DNA from: a virus
Strand: one strand, 5' to 3'
IMG/VR virus record: IMGVR_UViG_3300031772_003481
Span: 1-28,818 of that record
DNA: 28,818 nucleotides
Below the pieces are notes generated by a model. That model searched no databases. It saw nothing but the letters and a program-made list of their open reading frames with translations, and was not told the origin of the DNA. The first letter of the stretch is position 1; the number at the start of each line of letters is the position of its first letter. Both the position numbers and the translations under genes were made by a program. This document shows positions 1-6,513 of this stretch, piece by piece.

Positions 1-1
1 T

Positions 2-211
2 GGAAACACGTGCATCGCGACGGGCGACACGTCGTTCGCATGGGGAACGCTTTGTTCGGCGACGAATGCGGAGACGTTCGCGTGGGGAAGCGGGTGTACG
101 GCATCGGGTACCAATTCGATGGCGTACGGAGTGAACTGCCTATCGGTCGCCAATTCGGCATGCGCGCGGGGCGTGTACGCAAAGGCGACGATTCCGGGAC
201 AGGACGCATTT
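2..211 (+). repeat. Five tandem 42-base units encoding 14-residue beta-roll repeats
   Basis: Five exact 14-codon units run back to back with no spacer. Consensus at the protein level is Gly-x-x-Cys-x-Ala-x(6)-Ala-aromatic, with Cys in the first four units. The array probably continues to the left of the window. DNA identity between units is low, so this is an old protein repeat rather than a recent tandem duplication. Confidence 0.75.
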
Positions 212-631
212 TCAAGCCAGCGTTTCGCGGCACTCGCTGCGGGTATTTCTCAGACGAGCGTGGTCACGCAGGTTGGTTCAACACCGGGTGCGGGCGCGGG
301 GGAAGGCGTGGAGCTTGCGGGCGGGGGCACGGTCCTTACGTTGACCGATTCGCGCACGTACGCGGTCAAGTACACGGTCGCGGTGTCGGGAGCGGGGCCA
401 TTGTCCCGGATGTTTTCGGGTGAGTTGGTGGTGCGCAGGACGGGTGGTGTTTCCACGATTGTCGCGAGCGGCACGCAGGTTTCACTTGGCGATGCGGGGG
501 CGGTGTCGTGGACACTCACGCCGACGATTGGTGTGGTTCCCGACCGGCTTTATTTCGCGTTCAACACGGTCGCGACAACGACGGCGACGAAGATAGTTGC
601 TCGGGTCGAGCTGACGGAGATTGCATTCTGA
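2..631 (+). CDS. Trimeric fibre-like protein with YadA-type head repeats, 5' end cut by window
   Basis: The frame is open from the first bases, so the start lies outside the window and 209 residues are visible. The first 70 residues are five consecutive 14-residue units (bases 2-43, 44-85, 86-127, 128-169, 170-211), each beginning with Gly. The first three end in Ala-aromatic. This is the pattern of the left-handed beta-roll head domain of trimeric autotransporters such as YadA, which phages reuse in fibres. Units one to four carry Cys at position 4. The remaining residues (about 85-209) form a Thr/Val-rich domain that looks all-beta and is probably a C-terminal trimeric cap. Its place directly upstream of the portal is unusual for a tail fibre, so a head fibre is also possible. 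The repeat is seen directly; the fibre role is inferred. Confidence 0.7.
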   Translation, partial: GNTCIATGDTSFAWGTLCSATNAETFAWGSGCTASGTNSMAYGVNCLSVANSACARGVYAKATIPGQDAFSSQRFAALAAGISQTSVVTQVGSTPGAGAGEGVELAGGGTVLTLTDSRTYAVKYTVAVSGAGPLSRMFSGELVVRRTGGVSTIVASGTQVSLGDAGAVSWTLTPTIGVVPDRLYFAFNTVATTTATKIVARVELTEIAF

Positions 632-636
632 GCTTC

Positions 637-900
637 GTGAGATTCATCGCGGGGAAGGTTCTCAAGGCAGCGTCGGAGAAGCTCCTTGACGAGCGCCCGT
701 CCATCGCACCTACGATTCCGGCTCCTCCCGACTCAGAGCCCGAAGAGAGCATGGTCTTCGTCGGTCTTTCCGAGACTGCCAGGAGCATGCTCGTGATGCC
801 TGAGCGACCGAGCGCAATCGAAGAAGCGCCCGAGGTGCTGGCGGGGAGCCTCGCGGACAGGTATCTTCGCACGCGAATCAAGAAGGAGATGGGACGTTGA
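637..900 (+). CDS. Small unknown protein between fibre and portal
   Basis: This is an 87-residue protein of unknown function. It starts with a basic, amphipathic segment (residues 1-22), followed by a Pro-rich stretch (TIPAPPDSEPEES) and a C-terminal basic tail ending RTRIKKEMGR. The start is uncertain. GTG at 637 lies five bases after the fibre stop codon, and a GGAGA at 616-620 is rather far away for it, so a CTG at 628 could also serve. The stop codon overlaps the portal start by four bases, which suggests translational coupling to the portal. No family recognised. No signal peptide or membrane segment is visible. Confidence 0.6.
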   Translation: MRFIAGKVLKAASEKLLDERPSIAPTIPAPPDSEPEESMVFVGLSETARSMLVMPERPSAIEEAPEVLAGSLADRYLRTRIKKEMGR

Positions 901-2702
901 GCGCAATGGCTATCAGCAGCGGGGACGCTATGTCGTTCACCAGTTTCGGAAGCGAAGGCAAAGACGGCCCGATGTTCGCCAACGTCCGACCCGGGACGCT
1001 CCTACGGGGCGAGCGGTTCAGGATGCTCGACATGCGGCAGAGCTACTACGACTGTACGCAGCATGACATGAAGCGATTCGACTTCGACGGGCGCGTGGTT
1101 TCGGGGATGACCTCGACGCAGCCGCTCATCAGCCAAGAGAAGATGGCGTTCTTCGTGCCGCTGAAGATGCGTCGCCCGAGCGCCCCCTATCGACTTGGGC
1201 GGGTCATCACGGACTCGTTCACAAGCCTACTCTTCGGCGAGAACCGCTTCCCTCAGCTCCGGGTGGACGGAGATTCTCTGAGCGAGGACTTCGCTATGAC
1301 ATCGGCCCGCGTCGGTCGGCTCCCGATGACGATGGTGCGAGCCCGAACGATTGGTGGCTCCACGGGTTCGGTCGGTATCTCGTGGTGCTTCTACGAGGGC
1401 AAGCCGCGCTTCGACGTTCACAATCCGAAGAACATCTACGTGCATTCTTGGAAGGACCGCACGCAGCTCGTAGCGAAGCACGTCACCGAGGTGTACCCGT
1501 TCTATCGGACCGAGTGGACCGGGCGCGAGTTCGAGAACGTCTACTATTGGTTTCGGCGGGACTGGACGACCGATGCCGACATCGTGTTCAAGGAAGCCCG
1601 CGTGCTGAAGGGGCAGGAGCCGACCTGGGAAGTGGACCAGGCTCGGTCGGTTGAGCACAAGGACGGCGTGAATCACTTCCACTGGGTTCAGAATATCCCG
1701 AGCGACGAGGTGGACGGGTTCCCGGACTACCACGGGCTGTACGAGTCCTTCGACCAGTTGGACATCCTTTGCAGCGTCGTGTCCAAGGGAGCGATTCTGA
1801 ACCTTGACCCGACGCTCAAGCTCAGGATGGACCCCGACTTGCTCGACAAGGTTGGACTCCGTAAGGGCTCCGACAACGCGCTCGTGGTCGGTACTGACGG
1901 CGATGCGAGCTACATGGAGCTTTCGGGCTCCAGCGTGGACGCGGGCATCAAGCTCATCGACCTGAAGCGGAAGACGATTCTGGAGACGGCTCAGTGCATC
2001 ATCGCGGACCCGAATCAGATTGCGGCGCAGGGCACTTCGTCGGTGGCCATCAAGGCCATCTACAGCCCGATGCTGGCGAAGGCTGACGTGCTCCGCGAGC
2101 AATACGGGACGGCCATCGAGCGCATCCTGGAGGACGTGCTGAAGGTGGCGAAGAAGAGCGTCGGGAAGACGGTGCGCATCATCGACGCCTCGACGGGAGA
2201 AGCGACTGACGCGACGCTCGTCCTTCAGCTCCCGCCCAAGGTGGAAGTCGTTCCGAAGTTGGATGAGACTGGGATGCCCATGCTCGACGAAGCGGGCAAG
2301 GCGATGGAGGAGACGGTCAAGACCGAGCGGGTTCCGGGCGAAGGTGGAGACATCAACCTTCGGTGGCCCGCGTACTTCTCCCCGACCTACGACGACCAGA
2401 CGAAGGTCATCACGTCGATGACGATGGCGACAGGGGGCAAGCAAGTGCTCTCGAAGGAGACGGCCATGGAGATGGTCGCGAGCGCGCTCGGGGTGAACCT
2501 TGCGGACGAAGCCAAGCGCATGGAAGCCGAAGGGCAGAAGAGCGCCGCTGCGGTGGGCGACATGACTCCTCCGACCGGTGGCGAGGTATCGGACCTGGAC
2601 GAAGCCCCCCCTGGGGCGCTTCTAAGGGCTCAGAAGGCCAAGATGGGGGGTTCTCAGGGTCTAATCCCAGAAACGCCTCCTGAGGGCGCAGAGGAGCCCT
2701 AA
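897..2702 (+). CDS. Portal protein (SPP1 gp6/A118-type)
   Basis: The 601-residue product is of portal size. Portals form a twelve-subunit ring at one head vertex that serves as the DNA channel and the docking site for terminase and connector. Supporting features: a middle region with YHGLYESFDQLD followed by helices and a GTDGDASYMELSG segment, then a long helix ending in SSVAIKAIYSPMLAKAD and a coiled segment, which is the layout of the SPP1/A118 portal family, and a C-terminal acidic, Pro/Gly-rich tail. The TTG at 897 is preferred because AAGGAG at 883-888 lies eight bases upstream and the TTGA overlaps the previous stop. The ATG at 906 is an alternative. A Mu gpF-type gene follows directly, as usual for these portals. 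Confidence 0.88.
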   Translation: MSAMAISSGDAMSFTSFGSEGKDGPMFANVRPGTLLRGERFRMLDMRQSYYDCTQHDMKRFDFDGRVVSGMTSTQPLISQEKMAFFVPLKMRRPSAPYRLGRVITDSFTSLLFGENRFPQLRVDGDSLSEDFAMTSARVGRLPMTMVRARTIGGSTGSVGISWCFYEGKPRFDVHNPKNIYVHSWKDRTQLVAKHVTEVYPFYRTEWTGREFENVYYWFRRDWTTDADIVFKEARVLKGQEPTWEVDQARSVEHKDGVNHFHWVQNIPSDEVDGFPDYHGLYESFDQLDILCSVVSKGAILNLDPTLKLRMDPDLLDKVGLRKGSDNALVVGTDGDASYMELSGSSVDAGIKLIDLKRKTILETAQCIIADPNQIAAQGTSSVAIKAIYSPMLAKADVLREQYGTAIERILEDVLKVAKKSVGKTVRIIDASTGEATDATLVLQLPPKVEVVPKLDETGMPMLDEAGKAMEETVKTERVPGEGGDINLRWPAYFSPTYDDQTKVITSMTMATGGKQVLSKETAMEMVASALGVNLADEAKRMEAEGQKSAAAVGDMTPPTGGEVSDLDEAPPGALLRAQKAKMGGSQGLIPETPPEGAEEP

Positions 2703-2705
2703 CGC

Positions 2706-3710
2706 ATGGCCTTCGACCCGAGGGAGGTTCTGGCTAGGAACCGAGCCGACGCGGCCAAGATTTCCGAGCGGATTGGGCTTGCCCGGACCCGGAAGATGCT
2801 CATGCGGGCTCAGGAGGAGCTGGACGCCAAGCTGCGGGGTCTTGGGGCGGGGGACCAGACCTTCACGGCGACTCAGATGCGAACGACCCTGGCTCAGATT
2901 GAGGACGTTCTCGCAGGGGTGAGCGGGAGCATGAAGACGCTCATCGTCGGGCAGTCAGCGACTTCGGCCGAGATGGCTGCGGGCGGGATTCTCGAATACC
3001 TGGAGCGAGCTGACATGTCGTTCCGAGGAGTGGGGCAACAGCCGCTCGCCTTCGACGAGGCGACCATGTTCGACGCAGCTCGCTCGGGGGCGAAGTCCAG
3101 CATCCTTCGACGGCTGACGAGCGACGAGAGCGCAGGCATCCCCGGAGCGAAGAAGACCAAGACGGGCATCCTCGAACGGTACGGGGAGAACGTCATCGGG
3201 AACTTCGAGGAGACGCTCCAGCGCGGGCTCTTGACCCGCAAGAGCGTGGCCGACATGCGCGACGAAATCACGCAGGCATCTCCATTCCTCGAAGGCGCTC
3301 CTGCGAGTTGGGCCGAGCGCATCGTGCGCACCGAACTTATGGGCGCTTACAACCGAGCTGGCTGGGAGACGATGCGGGAAGCGAACGACCAGATGGGCGG
3401 GGACATGGTGAAGATTTTGTCAGCCACGTTTGACAATCGAACAGCGTCGGACTCGTACGCGGTCCACGGACAGATACGCGAGCCCGACCAAGCATTCGAG
3501 ACCTGGTACGGAATGATGCAGCACCCTCCGGCGCGACCCAACGACCGCGAGATTATCGTCCCGCACAGCAAGACGTGGCCCATCCCGAAGTACCTCGAAC
3601 CGAGGAGCGACGCAGAGGTGATGCTCCGATGGAAAATGGAGAGGCGGAAGGGGATGCCACCGAAGCGTCCGCAGATGGAGACGGTGCCGCGTAAGTCTTT
3701 TGGACAGTAG
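2706..3710 (+). CDS. Minor head protein, Mu gpF/SPP1 gp7-like
   Basis: This 334-residue protein sits three bases after the portal, the standard place for phage head morphogenesis proteins of the Mu gpF/SPP1 gp7 group, which enter the procapsid with the portal and affect DNA exit. The N-terminal half is helical (EELDAKLRGL onward). The C-terminal half holds the family core: WAERIVRTELMGAYNRA near residue 200, TFDNRTASDSYAVHG near 240, and a final PNDREIIVPH block near 280. In many relatives the last block carries a Cys/His cluster; here Asp-Arg replaces the usual Cys residues, so any metal site is probably lost. GAGGAG at 2691-2696 is the ribosome binding site, nine bases from ATG. Confidence 0.83.
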   Translation: MAFDPREVLARNRADAAKISERIGLARTRKMLMRAQEELDAKLRGLGAGDQTFTATQMRTTLAQIEDVLAGVSGSMKTLIVGQSATSAEMAAGGILEYLERADMSFRGVGQQPLAFDEATMFDAARSGAKSSILRRLTSDESAGIPGAKKTKTGILERYGENVIGNFEETLQRGLLTRKSVADMRDEITQASPFLEGAPASWAERIVRTELMGAYNRAGWETMREANDQMGGDMVKILSATFDNRTASDSYAVHGQIREPDQAFETWYGMMQHPPARPNDREIIVPHSKTWPIPKYLEPRSDAEVMLRWKMERRKGMPPKRPQMETVPRKSFGQ

Positions 3711-3711
3711 C

Positions 3712-3740
3712 TTGCGGCGCTTCTAGCGTGCTGATACGTT
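3712..3740 (+). promoter_or_regulatory. Predicted promoter for a leaderless transcript
   Basis: TTGCGG (3712-3717), 17-base spacer, TACGTT (3735-3740), with TG one base before the -10. The ATG of the next gene is six bases after the -10, so the first transcribed base should fall at or beside the start codon. No ribosome binding site is present in the 20 bases before that ATG. Confidence 0.55.
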
Positions 3741-3746
3741 CCGTGC

Positions 3747-3947
3747 ATGTTCAAGAACATGAAGAGCCCGGCGAAAAATTCGAGCGTGCCCGCGAAGGAC
3801 GAAGAGGTGGTCGAAATCGACCCTCAGAAGGACGCGCCCTTTATCAATGGCGACCCGGTGAACACGGCTCGCTTCAAGCCTTCGGACTTGCCGATGGAAC
3901 CGGTTCGCCCGGTCCAGCCGCGCAGCCCGATGAAGAACATGAAATGA
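3747..3947 (+). CDS. Small Lys/Pro-rich protein with KNMK motifs at both ends
   Basis: A 66-residue protein of no recognised family. It opens MFKNMKSPAKN and closes SPMKNMK, so a KNMK tetrapeptide next to Ser-Pro occurs at both ends. The centre is acidic (DEEVVEIDPQKD) and Pro-rich. Predicted to be mostly disordered, with no membrane segment. It lies between the portal-associated head protein and the capsid accessory genes, so a minor head component is a reasonable guess. It lacks a ribosome binding site but has a promoter-like element immediately upstream, consistent with leaderless translation. The next gene ends in a related KNLK motif. Confidence 0.6.
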   Translation: MFKNMKSPAKNSSVPAKDEEVVEIDPQKDAPFINGDPVNTARFKPSDLPMEPVRPVQPRSPMKNMK

Positions 3948-3981
3948 CTTGCACCCCACGAAAGGAATGAGGAACACACAC

Positions 3982-4284
3982 ATGGAAAACAAATCTGGTA
4001 CTGGCTACACGAGCCCCTTCGGCGATGAAAAAGGCGCGACCACCGCAGCCGGACCTTCGACCGGTTCTCACGACTTCGTGAACAGCCCCGAGGGCAACGG
4101 CCCCAAGACGGGCGGCAAAGACGTGACCAAAGAAGCGATGGCGCAGAAGCCCGGCTCGACTCAGGAATGCGTCGATGAGGGAAGCACCGCGAAGACCCCC
4201 TGGGTTTTCTCGGACATGGACAAGAGCGGTCCCGGCATCGACGGCCTAAACCCGCCCGTTCCTTTCAAGAACCTCAAGGGCTGA
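3982..4284 (+). CDS. Small Gly/Lys-rich protein, unknown
   Basis: This 100-residue protein is rich in Gly, Lys, Thr and Pro, has low hydrophobicity and is probably disordered (segments such as TSPFGDEKGATTAAGPSTG and NGPKTGGKD). It ends PPVPFKNLKG, echoing the KNMK ends of the preceding gene. The ATG at 3982 is chosen because GAGG at 3969-3972 lies nine bases upstream; the ATG at 3967 is only one base beyond its possible AAGG. A role in the capsid is inferred from position only. No family recognised. Confidence 0.6.
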   Translation: MENKSGTGYTSPFGDEKGATTAAGPSTGSHDFVNSPEGNGPKTGGKDVTKEAMAQKPGSTQECVDEGSTAKTPWVFSDMDKSGPGIDGLNPPVPFKNLKG

Positions 4285-4290
4285 ACGTAG

Positions 4291-4713
4291 ATGAGCGGGC
4301 AAGTCTCATTCGGCGGGAACCTCGTCATCGGGCAAGTTGGCGTCTGCGAAGGCGCGGGCTTCCCCGCTGCGGTGTTCTCGATTCCGGTTCAGTTGGGCGG
4401 GGGTGCTGGCTGCGCGGGCTCGAAGCCTGCGTCGGTCAAGACCTACGGCACGTCTCAGGTCAATTCCCCGGTCGCGTTCGTTACGCTTCCGGGAGTGGGC
4501 GTGGGGCAACCGGTAACGAAGGGCAACTTCCTCTATCTGCGAACGGCCGTGAAAATGGACATTCGCCTGACGATGGTGGGAACCCCGGACACCGTTTCTG
4601 TACTCAACGTCCAAGGGATTCTCGTAATGGAGTTCCCTGACGCGAACACGCTCAAGCTACTTGAAGCGCAAGGCGTCGGGACGATTGAATACGCGGTGAC
4701 TGGTAACGAATGA
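4291..4713 (+). CDS. Candidate head accessory protein
   Basis: A 140-residue protein with Gly/Val-rich strands and no charged clusters, typical of small beta-structured phage head proteins. The last 50 residues (LTMVGTPDTVSVLNVQGILV and onward) look like a compact beta sandwich. It begins six bases after the previous stop. The ribosome site is weak (AAGGG at 4275-4279), so translation may be coupled to the gene before. Its position between the portal group and scaffold suggests a decoration, head fibre or head completion function, but I do not recognise a family. Confidence 0.6.
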   Translation: MSGQVSFGGNLVIGQVGVCEGAGFPAAVFSIPVQLGGGAGCAGSKPASVKTYGTSQVNSPVAFVTLPGVGVGQPVTKGNFLYLRTAVKMDIRLTMVGTPDTVSVLNVQGILVMEFPDANTLKLLEAQGVGTIEYAVTGNE

Positions 4714-4738
4714 CGACTGTGTTTGAAGGAGAAAAACA

Positions 4739-5413
4739 ATGATTACAACGAGCGACAAATCTATCAAATCGATTCTCAACCTTGCGAACCCCTCTGTGCT
4801 TGCGGACCTGCTCCGCAAAATCAAAGTGGGCGACGTGCTCCGTTCAATGAACGCGAGCTTGTTCAGCAAGCTCCCTGCTGCGGACGGTTCGCAGCTTGCG
4901 GTCCTCTTCGCCATCGTCCTTCCGGAAGATGCGAAGGCGCTTCACATCGTTCGCGCTTACGCCAAGACCGGCACTGCCGGCGTAGGCGAGCTGACCGTGG
5001 TTGCCTACGGCGTGACCCCGGCTTCGGGCGAGATTGCGGTTGCGCCCAACGGCGACATCGTGACCCTCGCTGCGGACGCGCTCACGAGCGTTGACCTCAC
5101 GTACACGCCTGCCGTTCAGGACGTGAAAGAGATGCTCCTCCCGGTTGCGGCTGGAGTTCTTCTCCTCCCCGCAGGCGTTCTCTCGGTTCTCGAAGCCACC
5201 GTCACCAAGGTGTCGGCTGGACTCGCGACCGGCAAGAAGGTTGTCCTCGTTCCGGGAGCGGCCCCCGCTGCTGGCGAAGCGGCTCTCACGCTTGCCAAGG
5301 ACGAAGTTCTTTTCGCCGTGGCTGACAACGCGACCGAAGCTCTCGTCAAGGTCGGCGTGGTTCCCGCGACGGACGTGAACGTCCTTCTCGAAACCGAATC
5401 GACGTTTGCCTAA
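4739..5413 (+). CDS. Candidate capsid decoration or head accessory protein
   Basis: A 224-residue protein with a helical N-terminus (residues 1-45, including LANPSVLADLLRKIKVGD) followed by strand-rich sequence with repeated Ala/Val/Gly blocks such as TVVAYGVTPASGEIAVAPNGDIV. Proteins of this style often lie next to scaffold and major capsid genes and bind the capsid surface. AAGGAG at 4726-4731 is seven bases from ATG and is one of the better ribosome sites here, which fits a product needed in many copies. Decoration is inferred from context and composition; a head fibre is an alternative. Confidence 0.6.
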   Translation: MITTSDKSIKSILNLANPSVLADLLRKIKVGDVLRSMNASLFSKLPAADGSQLAVLFAIVLPEDAKALHIVRAYAKTGTAGVGELTVVAYGVTPASGEIAVAPNGDIVTLAADALTSVDLTYTPAVQDVKEMLLPVAAGVLLLPAGVLSVLEATVTKVSAGLATGKKVVLVPGAAPAAGEAALTLAKDEVLFAVADNATEALVKVGVVPATDVNVLLETESTFA

Positions 5414-5425
5414 TAGGAGGAAGAG

Positions 5426-6283
5426 ATGGAAAATCAGGCGCTAAACACCATCGCTTCCGATACCGCAGTTGGAGCCACTGGTTCTGGGGCTGTCCCCGTT
5501 CCAGCGGCTCCGGCTGTTGTTCCCGCAGCCGCTCCGGCGATTGCATCACCTGCTCCCATCCCAGCGGAGCACATCCCGACTCGCAAGATGATTGGCGAGG
5601 ACGACGAGCTGCCCGAGGGGGCAGATGAGTTCGTGGTCAAGTCTTCGGCCTTCAAGCGCCGAATCGACAGGGCTCACAAGAAGCAACTCAAGGAAGAGTT
5701 CGGGACGGACGACCCGACCGAAATCAAGACGCGACTCCAAGAGCTGGACTCGTTCAAGGCGAAGCAGGAGGAGCAGCGGCTCGCTCAGCTTTCCGAGACC
5801 GACCGCATGCGGGAGGAGCTGAACCGATACAAGGAGGAAGCCGAGCGGTACAAGCTCGAAGCCTCAACGGTCAAAGAGACGTACGAGGTGCGCGAGCAGG
5901 ACCGGGAGATTGTCGGCAACGCCGAGAAGTTCTTCCAACCGAAGTACATGAACTTCGTGACCTACGAACTTTCGCAGCACCTTCAGAGCGTGTCCGAGGC
6001 AGCTCTCGGAGACGACCCGATGAAGTACATCAACGGGTGGATGAAAGAGTTCGCCGAGAAGAACCCGGCGATGGCTCAGCAGTCTGCGGCCCCTCCGGCC
6101 CCAGTTGCTCCTGAGCCGCAAGTCGTGGTTCAGAAGGTTGTCGCGCTCAACAACGGGGCTCAGGTGACGCCCCCAGACCGGACGCAGCACCTTGAGAACA
6201 AGACGGCGACCCCCAACCAACCGAACAGCATGACGGACGCCGAGTGGCGCGAGCACAAGCGCAGGCAAGGTTGGAATTTCTGA
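5426..6283 (+). CDS. Capsid scaffolding protein
   Basis: The 285-residue product has the usual plan of a phage scaffold: an Ala/Pro-rich flexible N-terminus (residues 1-50), a highly charged central coiled coil (about 100-165, ELDSFKAKQEEQRLAQLSET then MREELNRYKEEAERYKLEAS), a short folded helix region (about 170-215) and a second Pro/Gln-rich linker before a basic C-terminus (DAEWREHKRRQGW). The basic tail is where scaffolds usually contact coat protein. It lies directly before the major capsid gene. AGGAGG at 5415-5420 is a strong ribosome site five bases from ATG. No protease domain is visible, so maturation cleavage, if any, needs a protein outside this window. Confidence 0.82.
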   Translation: MENQALNTIASDTAVGATGSGAVPVPAAPAVVPAAAPAIASPAPIPAEHIPTRKMIGEDDELPEGADEFVVKSSAFKRRIDRAHKKQLKEEFGTDDPTEIKTRLQELDSFKAKQEEQRLAQLSETDRMREELNRYKEEAERYKLEASTVKETYEVREQDREIVGNAEKFFQPKYMNFVTYELSQHLQSVSEAALGDDPMKYINGWMKEFAEKNPAMAQQSAAPPAPVAPEPQVVVQKVVALNNGAQVTPPDRTQHLENKTATPNQPNSMTDAEWREHKRRQGWNF

Positions 6284-6292
6284 GATTTGACT

Positions 6293-6312
6293 GGAGCAGG
6301 GAAACCTGCTCC
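6293..6312 (+). terminator. Perfect 8-bp hairpin with GAAA tetraloop in the capsid leader
   Basis: GGAGCAGG and CCTGCTCC flank a GAAA loop, ten bases after the scaffold stop codon. A GNRA tetraloop on a perfect GC-rich stem is very stable. A run of T is missing (ATTCTCGTTTG follows), so it may act as a weak terminator, an attenuator between scaffold and coat, or a 3' end stabiliser of processed mRNA. Confidence 0.6.
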
Positions 6313-6513
6313 ATTCTCGTTTGAGGTTTACGGACAGAGCACAAAGGCAAGCAAGCAACTCGTCAACGGGCGAGCAGTCAGAGGAACCCCAAAATCACGT
6401 GGGCACACCCAGCGGTCAATTCGGGTGGGGTGGGAACCAAAGATTGCGAAGCGATTCGACGGTGAGGAAGTCTTCACAACCGAAGTGCAGTTTTCGCAGA
6501 AAGGATTTTCATC
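6313..6513 (+). other. Long untranslated leader of the major capsid gene
   Basis: This 200-base stretch has no convincing ORF and no clear promoter. It is purine-rich in places, has short complementary blocks (TGGG-CACA-CCCA at the centre) and ends with the capsid ribosome site AAGGA at 6501-6505. Together with the preceding hairpin it is the longest gene-free segment in the window (230 bases). A structured 5' leader that boosts capsid yield is plausible but not shown. Confidence 0.4.

Noticed and set aside
1227-2444. A 405-codon open frame on the - strand opposite the portal gene
   Set aside because: It lies wholly inside the portal gene in a GC-rich region, gives an Arg/His/Leu-rich product with no domain, and has no ribosome site. 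Long antisense frames are expected at this composition.
6287-6317. TTGACT with CATTCT as a promoter for the capsid gene
   Set aside because: Spacing is 19 bases, the -10 matches only three of six positions, and the segment is occupied by the perfect hairpin.
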